Below, in pieces: positions 1 to 6,646 of a stretch of DNA of 6,779 bases. Position numbers and translations under genes: made by a program. Source of the DNA: Actinomycetes bacterium (GTDB lineage: Bacteria; Actinomycetota; Acidimicrobiia; Acidimicrobiales; RAAP-2); assembly GCA_021791615.1 (NCBI GenBank), contig JAJYWG010000396.1, forward strand, positions 1-6,779. The letters are read 5' to 3'. The stretch's first letter is position 1. Each line of letters opens with the position of its first letter. Below the pieces are notes generated by a model. The model was not told the DNA's origin. It saw only the letters and a list, made by a program, of their open reading frames with translations, and made no database searches.

Positions 1-8
1 AGTCGTAG

Positions 9-230
9 ATGGTAACCGTCGATGCCCGCCCGATCATCGCGTCGGGCGACGAGCCGTTCGAAACGATCATGGCCGCGGCGGCGGCCCTCGACGACGGCGA
101 GGAGCTGGTAGTCCTGGCCCCCTTCGAGCCGGTGCCACTCGAAGGGGTGCTCTCCTCCCAGGGCTTCTCTTACGAAGCCAAAGATCTCGGCGGCGGCGAC
201 TGGCGGGTCACCTTCCGGCGGCCGTCGTGA
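9..230 (+). CDS. DUF2249 domain protein (TusA-like fold)
   Basis: This 73-residue protein consists of a single DUF2249 domain and has the usual length for stand-alone members. Visible family features are an N-terminal beta strand (VDARPI), EPFETI at about residues 15-20 leading into a helix, a central strand followed by PFEPVPL at about 38-44, then QGF and a C-terminal strand with W65 in GDWRVTF. DUF2249 proteins resemble the TusA/SirA sulfur-carrier fold, but I see no cysteine at all, so a persulfide-carrier role like that of TusA is not supported. The exact function of the family is not established. The ATG at 9 is the first possible start inside the window; its ribosome binding site would lie outside. 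The stop overlaps the GTG of the next gene by four bases, which suggests translational coupling to the Fe-S assembly factor. No signal peptide or membrane segment is visible, so the protein should be cytoplasmic. Confidence 0.82.
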   Translation: MVTVDARPIIASGDEPFETIMAAAAALDDGEELVVLAPFEPVPLEGVLSSQGFSYEAKDLGGGDWRVTFRRPS

Positions 231-604
231 CCGCCGACGTGCCTGTCGGCAAAACGGGAGGCGGCGCGCCGGATAGTTGGCTCACGCTGTCGGCGACCGA
301 CGCGCTCGACGCAGCCTGGGACGCGCTGGGCGGTGTGTACGACCCCGAGCTGTACCTCGACGTGGTATCGCTCGGGCTCGTCTACGACGTCCGGGCCGAA
401 GCCGGCGCGGTGGTCGTGGAGATGACGATGACGACGCCGGGCTGCCCGGCCTCCGAGGTGCTCCCCGAGATGGCCCGAGAGGCGATCTCCGAGGCGGTGA
501 ACGATGCGGTCCCCGTGCAGGTCCGGGTCGTGTGGGACCCGCCGTGGAGCCCGGCGATGATCGACGAGGCGGCGGCAGCAGCCCTCGGGTTCCGGGCACG
601 GTGA
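227..604 (+). CDS. MIP18/DUF59 family metal-sulfur cluster assembly factor
   Basis: This 125-residue protein belongs to the MIP18 (DUF59) family, which includes SufT, PaaD and eukaryotic Fe-S targeting factors that help load iron-sulfur clusters onto client proteins in the cytoplasm. An N-terminal extension of about 25 residues precedes the domain. Family marks are YDPEL at about residues 38-42, the following VVSLGLVYDV strand, the TTPGCP loop with the conserved cysteine C73, and the terminal WDPPWSPAMI at about 103-112 followed by a short helix ending in LGF. C73 is the residue expected to be reactive or metal-binding. The start is a GTG at 227 that shares GTGA with the stop of the DUF2249 gene. 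No Shine-Dalgarno sequence is visible, so translation is probably coupled. A second GTG at 239 is also possible. The client is unknown; GltD downstream is an Fe-S protein, but a link is only inference. A specific SufT or PaaD assignment cannot be made because no suf or paa genes are visible. Confidence 0.88.
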   Translation: MTADVPVGKTGGGAPDSWLTLSATDALDAAWDALGGVYDPELYLDVVSLGLVYDVRAEAGAVVVEMTMTTPGCPASEVLPEMAREAISEAVNDAVPVQVRVVWDPPWSPAMIDEAAAAALGFRAR

Positions 605-999
605 GCCGCGCCGTGGCGAGCAAGCCGGCGAGGGCGGGTGTCGAAGTGGTCCGTGTCTACGAGGACCCTGGGCGTCGCCCCGGCGAGCACCGAGTGCTCG
701 TCGACCGGCTGTGGCCCCGGGGAGTGCAGAAGGCAGCCCTCGACATCGACGAGTGGGCGCAGGAGGTGGCGCCAAGTACGGAGTTGCGCCGCTGGTACGG
801 GCATGACCCCGAGCGCTTCGACGAGTTCGCCCGGCGCTACCAAGCCGAGCTGGACCGATACCCTGGCGCTCCGGCCGTCGAGCGGCTGAGGGCAGTTGCC
901 GGCAGCGGCCACCTCGTGCTGCTCACCGCCACGCGCGACGTCGAGCGTTCAGGGGCAGCGGTCCTCGCCGAGGTGCTCGCGGGCACGAGGGACAGCTAG
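601..999 (+). CDS. DUF488 family protein (YeaO-like)
   Basis: This 132-residue protein matches the YeaO-like branch of DUF488 and has typical length. Conserved pieces are the opening strand VVRVYEDPG, HRVLVDRLWPRG at about residues 30-41, EWAQEVAPSTELRRW at about 51-65, GHDPERFDEF at about 67-76, RRYQAEL at about 78-84, and the closing LLTATRDVERSGAAVL at about 107-122. This last stretch corresponds to the family's usual LLY(A/S)AKD strand and helix. The biochemical role of the family is unknown; it is a small cytoplasmic protein with no membrane segment. The GTG at 601 was chosen because it overlaps the preceding stop by four bases, repeating the arrangement seen one gene upstream. GTG codons at 613 and 646 are later alternatives, and 646 would start very close to the conserved VRVY strand. 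No Shine-Dalgarno sequence is evident for any of them. Confidence 0.85.
   Translation: MSRAVASKPARAGVEVVRVYEDPGRRPGEHRVLVDRLWPRGVQKAALDIDEWAQEVAPSTELRRWYGHDPERFDEFARRYQAELDRYPGAPAVERLRAVAGSGHLVLLTATRDVERSGAAVLAEVLAGTRDS
987..992 (+). promoter_or_regulatory. Candidate ribosome binding site for the DNA glycosylase gene
   Basis: GAGGGA lies inside the end of the DUF488 gene, 11 bases before the GTG at 1004. It is a reasonable Shine-Dalgarno match with slightly long spacing. It supports GTG 1004 as the glycosylase start, since the same frame has no ATG or GTG soon afterwards and the conserved N-terminal domain begins immediately. Confidence 0.45.
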
Positions 1000-1003
1000 C
1001 CCA

Positions 1004-1996
1004 GTGGGAGCCACCTCGTTCGAGATCGAGGTCCGACCGCCGTTCCGCCTCGACCTCACCGTCTGGGCGCTGCGACGCCGGCCGCACAACACGGTCGATG
1101 CCTGGGACGGCTCCACCTACACGAGGACGCTCGTAGCCGACGGCCACCCGGTGCACGTTGCGATGCACGAGGAGACCGCAGGGGTGCCAGGACCAGTACG
1201 CCTCGGTGTCGTGGCACGCCGCCGCGGGGCGGTCCCGTCGGAGGTTGCCGCGGCCGAGGTGCGCTCGAGCATCGAACGGCTGCTCGGCCTCGATATCGAT
1301 CTCGCCGGCTTCTACGAGCTCGCGACCTCAGACGAGCGCCTCACCAGCCTCGCTCGCCGGTTCCTCGGGGTGCGGCCCCCGCGCTTTGCAAGCGTGTTCG
1401 AGGCGCTCGTCAACGCGGTGGCCTGCCAGCAGCTCTCCCTCGACGTCGGCATCCACCTCCTCGACCGCCTCGCGGATGTCTACGGGCCAAAGGTGGCGCT
1501 CCGTGGTGCGACCGCGGGCTTCCCGGGCCCCGAGCGCCTCTGTGCGGCAGAGCCGGCGCACCTGCGCCGCCTCGGGTTCAGCCAGGCGAAGGCACAGGCC
1601 ATCATCGAGATCGCCCGGCGGGCTTCCTCGGGGTCCCTCGACCTCGACGCCCTCGCACACACCGACCCCGCAAACCTCATGTCGGCATTGACCTTGCTCC
1701 CGGGGATCGGGCGCTGGAGCGCCGAGTACGTGGCGCTCAGAGGTCTCGGACACCTCAGCGTCCTGCCCGGCGACGACGTCGGCGCCCGCAACAACCTCTG
1801 CCGGCACTTCGACCTGCCGGCCTCTGCCGGCTACGACGACGTCACCGCCCTTGCCAAGGGCTGGTGGCCCTACGGCGGCCTCGTCTACTTCCACCTTCTC
1901 CTCGACGGGCTTGCACGGGCCGGCCACCTCGACGTCGCAGCCGACCAGCCGGGAGCCGCGCAGACTCCACCCCTACAGAAAGGAACAGACGGATGA
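1004..1996 (+). CDS. AlkA-like DNA-3-methyladenine glycosylase (HhH-GPD)
   Basis: This 330-residue protein is a base-excision repair glycosylase of the HhH-GPD superfamily, AlkA type, which cleaves the N-glycosidic bond of alkylated bases such as 3-methyladenine. Residues 1-115 form an AlkA-like N-terminal domain. The helical catalytic region starts near FEALVNAVACQQLS at 132-145. The helix-hairpin-helix is at about 225-250 with LLPGIGRWSAEYVALRG; the hairpin LPGIG is at 232-236. The catalytic aspartate is D258 in LPGDDVGAR, aligning with D238 of Escherichia coli AlkA. The four-cysteine Fe-S loop of the EndoIII/MutY branch is absent, which favours AlkA. The GTG at 1004 is four bases after the previous stop. 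The last codons overlap the metE start (ATGA), so repair and methionine genes appear co-transcribed. The last 18 or so residues (after HLDVAADQ) look like a poorly conserved tail that also carries the metE ribosome binding site. It has no fused Ada or AraC domain. Substrate range cannot be read from sequence. Confidence 0.9.
   Translation: MGATSFEIEVRPPFRLDLTVWALRRRPHNTVDAWDGSTYTRTLVADGHPVHVAMHEETAGVPGPVRLGVVARRRGAVPSEVAAAEVRSSIERLLGLDIDLAGFYELATSDERLTSLARRFLGVRPPRFASVFEALVNAVACQQLSLDVGIHLLDRLADVYGPKVALRGATAGFPGPERLCAAEPAHLRRLGFSQAKAQAIIEIARRASSGSLDLDALAHTDPANLMSALTLLPGIGRWSAEYVALRGLGHLSVLPGDDVGARNNLCRHFDLPASAGYDDVTALAKGWWPYGGLVYFHLLLDGLARAGHLDVAADQPGAAQTPPLQKGTDG
1979..1984 (+). promoter_or_regulatory. 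Ribosome binding site of metE
   Basis: AAAGGA sits eight bases before the ATG at 1993, inside the last codons of the glycosylase gene. This is the clearest Shine-Dalgarno sequence in the window and fixes the metE start, since the reading frame is open further upstream. It allows metE to be translated independently even though the start overlaps the previous stop. Confidence 0.75.
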
Positions 1997-4302
1997 GAAC
2001 TGCGGTGCACGGCATGCCCCGCATCGGACGGCACCGCGAGCTCAAGTGGGCGCTCGAGGAGTACTGGGCCGGACGCGCGGAGCGGGACAGGCTGCTGGAG
2101 GTGGCAGCCGGCATCCGACGCGACAACTGGCGCAGTGCGAGCGCAGCAGGCGTCGGTTTCGTGGCTTCGAATGACTTCTCGCTCTACGACCACGTGCTCG
2201 ACACCGCCGTCGCGCTCGGCGTGGCGCCGGCGCGCTTCGAGTCCTTCGAGTCCCCGGGGTCCCTGGAGCGCTACTTCGCCATGGCACGCGGTGGTGAGGC
2301 GAACGGCGTGGCGGTCGCACCGCTCGAGCTGACCAAGTGGTTCGACACCAACTACCACCAGCTCGTGCCCGAGGTCAGCCCCGACACCGCATGTACGTCG
2401 GACCCGTCCAAGGCGCTCGCCGAGCTGGAGGAGGCACGAGCCCTTGGCATCGAGACCAGCCCGGTGCTTCTCGGTCCGCTCACGTTCCTCCTGCGAAGCG
2501 CGCCGGCGACCCAGGGGTTCTCGCCGCTTTCGCTCCTTGACCGCCTCGCCGAGGCCTATCTCGAGCTGCTCGCGGCGTTCGAGGCTGCGGGCGTCGGCTG
2601 GGTCCGCCTGGACGAGCCCGCCCTAGTTGAGGACCGCAGCACCGACGAGCTCGACACGCTCCGACGCGTGTACCGGCGGATCGGCGAGTCGCCGGGTCGG
2701 CCGCGTCTGGCGATCTCCACCTATTTCGGCCACGTCGGCGAGGCGATGGCGGTCCTGGCCGACCTGCCGGTCGAGGGAGTAGGCCTGGACCTGTGCCGGG
2801 GAGCGGAGAACCTGGACCTCCTGGCGGCAGCCGGCGGCTTGGGGGAGCGGGTGCTCTTCGCCGGTGTCGTCGACGGCCGCAACGTCTGGGTGAACAACTT
2901 CGACGTCTCGCTCGGGCTGCTCGATCGTGTTCGCCCGTACGCCTCGGAGATCGTGGTCTCCACCTCGTGCTCGCTACTGCACGTCCCGGTGAGCCTCGAG
3001 TCCGAGACGGCGATCGATCCCGAGGTCCGCCCGTGGCTGGCGTTCGCCGAAGAGAAGCTTGCCGAGCTCAGCGTCCTCGCTGAGGGTGCCGAGCATGGGG
3101 CAGGGAGCATCGCGGATGTGCTCGAGGCCAACCGCGCCGTCCGAGCGGCCCGAGGGGCGTCGAAGCGGGTCGACGATCGCGCCGTCCGACGGACGGTGGC
3201 CGAGGCTCCCGCAGATCCTCGCAGGTCCGCCACGCCGTCCGAGCGGGCCGCCGCCCAGGCTGGCCGCCTCGCCCTCCCGGCACTTCCGACCACCACCATC
3301 GGCTCGTTCCCCCAGACTGCGGAGCTTCGGGCGTTGCGGGCGTCGTGGCGGGCAGGAAGGACCAGCGAGGAGGAGTACCACCGGGCTCTGCGCAGCGAGA
3401 TCGACCGTGTGGTCGCCCTCCAAGAAGACCTCGGTCTCGACGTGCTCGTCCACGGCGAGCCCGAGCGCGACGACATGGTGCGCTACTTCGCCGGCTCACT
3501 CGGTGGGTTCACCCTGCCCGAGGCCGGCTGGGTCCAGTCCTACGGCTCGCGATGCGCACGCCCACCGATCCTCTTCGGCGACGTCGCCCGTCCCGAGCCG
3601 ATCACCGTCTCGTGGACCGCGTATGCGGCAGGCCGCACCACCAAGCCGATGAAGGCCATGCTCACCGGGCCGGTCACCATGGTGTCGTGGTCCTTTGTCC
3701 GAGACGACCTTCCCCGAGGTGACGTCGCCACCCAGCTGGGCCTGGCGCTCGCCGAAGAGGTGGCCGACCTGCAGTGCGCAGGGATCGCCGTCGTCCAGAT
3801 CGACGAACCGGCCCTTCGGGAGGCCCTGCCGCTGCGCCGAGCCGAGCGCGCTGGGTACCTGGCGTGGGCGACCCGGGCCTTCCGGCTGGCCAGCTCAGCA
3901 GCTGTCTCGGCCACCCAGGTGCACACCCACATGTGCTACGCGGAGCTTTCCGACGTGGTGGACGTCCTGGCTGACCTCGATGTCGACGTCGCGTCGTTCG
4001 AGGCGGCCCGCTCGGCGATGACCTTGCTCAACACGCTGGGCGACGCTGCCTACCAAGGTGGCGTCGGGCCCGGCGTCTATGACGTGCACTCGCCCCGGGT
4101 CCCCACCAAAGACGAGATCGTGTCGCTCCTGCGTCGTGCGGTCGAGGCCGTCGGGCCCGAGCGGCTGTGGGTGAACCCCGACTGTGGGCTCAAAACCCGG
4201 AGCTACGCCCAGGTGACCGACGCGCTCGGCAACATGGTGGGAGCTACCCGCCAGGTCCGCGCCGAGCTGACCGGCGAGGCTCGACGACGACGCCGGCCAT
4301 GA
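1993..4302 (+). CDS. metE: Cobalamin-independent methionine synthase MetE
   Basis: MetE (769 residues; E. coli 753) transfers the methyl group of 5-methyltetrahydropteroyl-polyglutamate to homocysteine, the last step of methionine synthesis, in the cytoplasm and without B12. The N-terminal domain opens with GMPRIGRHRELKWALEEYW and contains LTKWFDTNYH (113-122), LDEPALV (206-212), GRNVW (295-299) and STSCSLLH (323-330). A charged, less conserved linker spans about 365-425. The catalytic domain begins with LPTTTIGSFPQT (431-442) and has DVLVHGEPERDDMV (483-496), GWVQSYGSRC (512-521), MLTGPVT (556-562) and IDEPALRE (603-610). The zinc ligands are all present: H646, C648, E670 and C731, each five positions after E. 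coli H641, C643, E665 and C726. H699 matches the proposed catalytic H694. The enzyme therefore looks intact. It ends in an arginine-rich tail (RRRRRP). The start overlaps the glycosylase stop (ATGA) and has a strong ribosome binding site. No B12 or SAM riboswitch could fit directly upstream, so regulation must act elsewhere. Confidence 0.98.
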   Translation: MRTAVHGMPRIGRHRELKWALEEYWAGRAERDRLLEVAAGIRRDNWRSASAAGVGFVASNDFSLYDHVLDTAVALGVAPARFESFESPGSLERYFAMARGGEANGVAVAPLELTKWFDTNYHQLVPEVSPDTACTSDPSKALAELEEARALGIETSPVLLGPLTFLLRSAPATQGFSPLSLLDRLAEAYLELLAAFEAAGVGWVRLDEPALVEDRSTDELDTLRRVYRRIGESPGRPRLAISTYFGHVGEAMAVLADLPVEGVGLDLCRGAENLDLLAAAGGLGERVLFAGVVDGRNVWVNNFDVSLGLLDRVRPYASEIVVSTSCSLLHVPVSLESETAIDPEVRPWLAFAEEKLAELSVLAEGAEHGAGSIADVLEANRAVRAARGASKRVDDRAVRRTVAEAPADPRRSATPSERAAAQAGRLALPALPTTTIGSFPQTAELRALRASWRAGRTSEEEYHRALRSEIDRVVALQEDLGLDVLVHGEPERDDMVRYFAGSLGGFTLPEAGWVQSYGSRCARPPILFGDVARPEPITVSWTAYAAGRTTKPMKAMLTGPVTMVSWSFVRDDLPRGDVATQLGLALAEEVADLQCAGIAVVQIDEPALREALPLRRAERAGYLAWATRAFRLASSAAVSATQVHTHMCYAELSDVVDVLADLDVDVASFEAARSAMTLLNTLGDAAYQGGVGPGVYDVHSPRVPTKDEIVSLLRRAVEAVGPERLWVNPDCGLKTRSYAQVTDALGNMVGATRQVRAELTGEARRRRRP

Positions 4303-4345
4303 GACGCCACCAAGGCACGGATAGGCAAAGCGCGCGGCGGTCAGC

Positions 4346-4370
4346 GACCGGGCTCGTGCGGCGCCCGGTC
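4346..4370 (+). terminator. Inverted repeat between metE and gltD; possible terminator or leader hairpin
   Basis: A perfect 8-base inverted repeat, GACCGGGC and GCCCGGTC, encloses a 9-base loop. Allowing one bulged base, three more pairs (AGC with GCT) extend it to about 4343-4374. It lies in the only sizeable gap of the window (4303-4410), 43 bases after the metE stop and 40 bases before the gltD start. No run of T follows, so it is not a classical intrinsic terminator. High-GC actinobacteria are thought to use some U-poor hairpins, so termination after metE is possible. A gltD leader structure or a protein operator is equally open. I see no convincing -35/-10 pair in this gap. Confidence 0.35.
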
Positions 4371-4410
4371 CGCTATGCGAGGTTCCAACCGCGTCCGAGC
4401 AGGCCCGCTG

Positions 4411-5919
4411 ATGGGTGACCCCAGGGGTTTCCTCAAGTACGACAGAGAGCTCCCGCGCCACCGGCCCGTTGCGATCCGGGTCCGTGACTGGCGTGAGGTC
4501 TACGAAGCGTTCCCCGCCAGCTCTGTCCGACGCCAAGCGGCGCGTTGCATGGACTGTGGCATCCCCTTCTGCCACGAGGGGTGCCCGCTCGGCAACCTGA
4601 TCCCCGAGTGGAACGACCTTGTGTACCGCGACCAGTGGTTCGAGGCGAGCGAGCGGCTGCATGCCACCAACAACTTCCCCGACTTCACCGGGCGCCTGTG
4701 CCCCGCACCCTGCGAGGCGTCATGCGTGCTCGGCATCAACGCAGAGCCGGTCACCATCAAGCAGATCGAGTACGAGATCGTCGAGCGAGCCTGGGCCGAA
4801 GGCTGGCTCGAACCGAAACCCCCGTCCACAAGCACGGGGTGGCGGGTCGCCGTCGTGGGCTCGGGACCTGCAGGCCTCGCCGCCGCCCAGCAGCTCGCTC
4901 GAGCCGGCCACGCAGTGGTCGTGTTCGAGCGATCGCCCCGCCCCGGCGGTCTGTTGCGCTACGGCATCCCGGCGTTCAAACTGGAGAAGCGCGTGGTCGA
5001 CCGGCGTCTCGCCCAGCTCAACGCCGAAGGTGTCGAGCTGCGCTGCGGAGTGTCGGTCGGCACCGGCGGGGCCGACACGCCGTCCTGGGCCGGAGGCGGC
5101 CAGAAGCCAGTCGACATAGCCACGCTGCGCTCGAACTTCGACGTCGTGCTGCTCGCCACCGGTGCCACCGTCCCTCGGGAGCTGCCGATCCCCGGCAGGA
5201 GCCTGCACGGCGTCCACCAGGCGATGGACTACCTGACGGAAGCCAACCAGGTCGCCGAGGGGTCCCTGGACCGTTCGGCGATCGATGCCGCCGGCAAGAC
5301 GGTGGTCATCATCGGCGGCGGCGACACGGGAGCCGACTGCGTCGGCACGGCCCACCGTCAGGGAGCCCGTACGGTCTACCAGCTCGAGATCCTCCCCGAG
5401 CCACCGGCCGTCCGCAATGAGGCAGACCCCTGGCCGACGTGGCCGAGGATCCTGCGCACGTATCCCGCCCACGAAGAAGGCGGCGAACGGCTGTTCTCGG
5501 TGTCGACCGCAGAACTGGTCGGCAACCGCGCCGGGAACGTCACGGGGCTGCGAGCAGAGCAGGTACGAGACGTCGTCTCGCCCGCCGGGCACCACACGTT
5601 CGAGCCTGTCGCAGCGTCCACCGTCGAGCTGCGTTGCGACCTGGTGCTGCTGGCGCTCGGGTTCTCCGGCCCCGAGCGCCAGGGCATCGTCGCCGATCTC
5701 GGCCTGGCCCTGACCGACCGTGGCAGCGTTGCCGTCGACGACCAGTGGCGCACGAACGTCGATGGGGTCTTCGCGTGCGGGGACGCCGTCAAAGGCCAGA
5801 GCCTGGTGGTCTGGGCGATCGCCGAGGGCAGGGCGGCAGCCGCAGCCGTCGACCGTCGGCTCATGGGGACCAGCGACCTTCCGTCGGCGGTCGTGCCTGG
5901 ACAGCTCCCGCTGCGGTGA
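4411..5919 (+). CDS. gltD: Glutamate synthase small subunit (GltD), NADPH-dependent type
   Basis: This 502-residue protein is the beta subunit of bacterial glutamate synthase. It takes electrons from NAD(P)H through FAD and passes them, with its Fe-S clusters, to the large subunit GltB, which makes glutamate from glutamine and 2-oxoglutarate. The N-terminal Fe-S domain has cysteines at 46, 49, 54, 58 and at 97, 101, 105 (RCMDCGIPFCHEGCPLG and GRLCPAPCEASCVLGI). The FAD fold follows with VVGSGPAGLAAAQ (148-160), ERSPRPGGLLRYGIP (173-187) and LLATGA (247-252). The NAD(P)H fold has IIGGGDTGADC (300-310). The FAD-closing motif is GVFACGDAVKGQS (452-464). ATG 4411 was chosen because MGDPRGFLKYDRE is the canonical family N terminus; ATG 4375 would add 12 atypical residues. 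The ribosome binding site is weak (GAGCAGG). Two oddities: gltB is not next to it, and residues about 217-234 (GGADTPSWAGGG) form a glycine-rich insertion. A GltD-like partner of another enzyme is possible. Confidence 0.95.
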   Translation: MGDPRGFLKYDRELPRHRPVAIRVRDWREVYEAFPASSVRRQAARCMDCGIPFCHEGCPLGNLIPEWNDLVYRDQWFEASERLHATNNFPDFTGRLCPAPCEASCVLGINAEPVTIKQIEYEIVERAWAEGWLEPKPPSTSTGWRVAVVGSGPAGLAAAQQLARAGHAVVVFERSPRPGGLLRYGIPAFKLEKRVVDRRLAQLNAEGVELRCGVSVGTGGADTPSWAGGGQKPVDIATLRSNFDVVLLATGATVPRELPIPGRSLHGVHQAMDYLTEANQVAEGSLDRSAIDAAGKTVVIIGGGDTGADCVGTAHRQGARTVYQLEILPEPPAVRNEADPWPTWPRILRTYPAHEEGGERLFSVSTAELVGNRAGNVTGLRAEQVRDVVSPAGHHTFEPVAASTVELRCDLVLLALGFSGPERQGIVADLGLALTDRGSVAVDDQWRTNVDGVFACGDAVKGQSLVVWAIAEGRAAAAAVDRRLMGTSDLPSAVVPGQLPLR

Positions 5920-5937
5920 GGACCGCCAGCTGCGCCC

Positions 5938-5943
5938 GGAGAG
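5938..5943 (+). promoter_or_regulatory. Ribosome binding site of the LLM oxidoreductase gene
   Basis: GGAGAG lies four bases before the ATG at 5948 (the GGAG core six bases before it). It selects this ATG over the longer open frame that extends back into gltD in a different frame. Confidence 0.65.
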
Positions 5944-5947
5944 CACG

Positions 5948-6646
5948 ATGACGACACGAGGCGTGCACATCTGCCCGATCGGGATCTGGACCTCCGCACT
6001 CGACCGGCAGCCCGCAGCGGTCGTCCGGAGGGCGGCACACGAGATCGAACGACTCGGGTACGGCGCACTCTGGGTCGGCGAGGTGACCAGACGCGAGGCC
6101 TTCGCCAACGCCTCGCTCCTGTTGTCGGCGACTGACCGACTGATCGTGGCGACGGGGATCGCGAACATCTGGGCCCGCGACCCGACGGCAATGGCGGCCG
6201 GGCAGCGCACCCTCGCCGAAGCTTGGAGTGGTCGCTTCCTGCTCGGTCTTGGGGTAAGCCATGACCGCCTGGTCGAGCCTCGAGGGCATCGCTACGACCG
6301 GCCGCTCACCGCCATGCGGCACTACCTGGACGCAATGGACCGTGCCCCCGACCTGGCACCACCACCCGACCCTGCGACGATGATCCGGCTGCTCGGCGCC
6401 CTGCGCGCTCGGATGCTGGCCTTGGCGGCCGAGCGGGCTGACGGCGCTCATCCCTACCTCGCCCCGGTCGAGCACACCGAGCGCGCTCGCGTGATCCTTG
6501 GGTCAGGCAAACTGCTCTGCCCGGAGGTCGCGGTCGTTGTCACCTCCGACCGGCAGGTAGCCCGGAGCGTGGCCAGGGCCCACCTTGCCTTTGGCCTCGA
6601 CGGCCGCTCGTCGCTGCCGGTGGTGGTGGTGGTGGTGGGACAGTGA
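5948..6646 (+). CDS. LLM class oxidoreductase, probably F420-dependent, shortened at the C terminus
   Basis: This 232-residue protein belongs to the luciferase-like monooxygenase superfamily and resembles the actinobacterial subfamily named after MSMEG_4141, whose members are predicted to use coenzyme F420. Seen here are the first strand IGIWTSAL (11-18), ELERLGYGALWVGE-like helix and strand at about 33-45, ATGIANIWARDP (68-79), the RTLAEAWSGRFLLGLGVSH segment (87-105), RGHRYDRPLTAMRHYLDAMD (112-131), and ADGAHPYL with EHT (164-177). The family alignment holds to about ARAHLAF (209-215). From memory, relatives are about 275-290 residues and continue with a NNL-RLGF region and a final GADHV strand. 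Here the protein instead runs through GLDGRSSLP and six valines and stops. None of the three forward frames after 6646 restores the missing end. It may be a functional short variant or a decaying gene. It follows gltD by 28 bases with a good ribosome binding site. Substrate unknown. Confidence 0.82.
   Translation: MTTRGVHICPIGIWTSALDRQPAAVVRRAAHEIERLGYGALWVGEVTRREAFANASLLLSATDRLIVATGIANIWARDPTAMAAGQRTLAEAWSGRFLLGLGVSHDRLVEPRGHRYDRPLTAMRHYLDAMDRAPDLAPPPDPATMIRLLGALRARMLALAAERADGAHPYLAPVEHTERARVILGSGKLLCPEVAVVVTSDRQVARSVARAHLAFGLDGRSSLPVVVVVVGQ
6619..6636 (+). repeat. (GGT)6 triplet microsatellite
   Basis: Six perfect GGT units lie just before the stop of the LLM oxidoreductase gene and are read there as six GTG valine codons (residues 225-230). 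Unit gain or loss would keep the frame and change only the number of valines. The tract coincides with the part of the protein that no longer matches its family. Confidence 0.9.

Noticed and set aside
1..8. Possible stop codon TAG (6-8) of an upstream gene abutting the DUF2249 start.
   Set aside because: Only two codons would be visible, and other frames are also open here, so no gene can be supported.
277..600. Upstream extension of the DUF488 frame back to an ATG at 277.
   Set aside because: The extension overlaps the whole DUF59 gene, reads as arginine-glycine-rich shadow sequence and has no family similarity; the GTG at 601 fits family length.
1864..1992. Longer metE start 43 codons upstream.
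   Set aside because: The added residues are arginine- and proline-rich, overlap the glycosylase gene and lie before the canonical MetE N terminus; ATG 1993 has a strong ribosome binding site.
1900..1992. B12 or SAM riboswitch before metE.
   Set aside because: The region is glycosylase coding sequence to the last codon, and no B12-box-like or SAM-aptamer-like conserved segment is visible.
5910..5930. Small hairpin over the gltD stop codon (GCTGCGGT with ACCGCCAGC, one bulge, 4-base loop).
   Set aside because: Two 4-base stems with a bulge are expected by chance in DNA of this GC content, and no T run follows; the next gene has a good ribosome binding site immediately after it.
4720..6210. 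A 496-codon open frame on the - strand opposite gltD, and similar long - strand frames at 3895-4662, 2721-3476 and 1328-1927.
   Set aside because: They lie antisense to metE, gltD and the glycosylase, whose family motifs are unmistakable. Their translations are rich in R, G, A, S and D with no recognisable domains, as expected for shadow frames in high-GC DNA.
6619..6636. The GGT repeat as a phase-variable frameshift switch.
   Set aside because: The unit is three bases long, so changes in number keep the reading frame and cannot switch the gene on or off.
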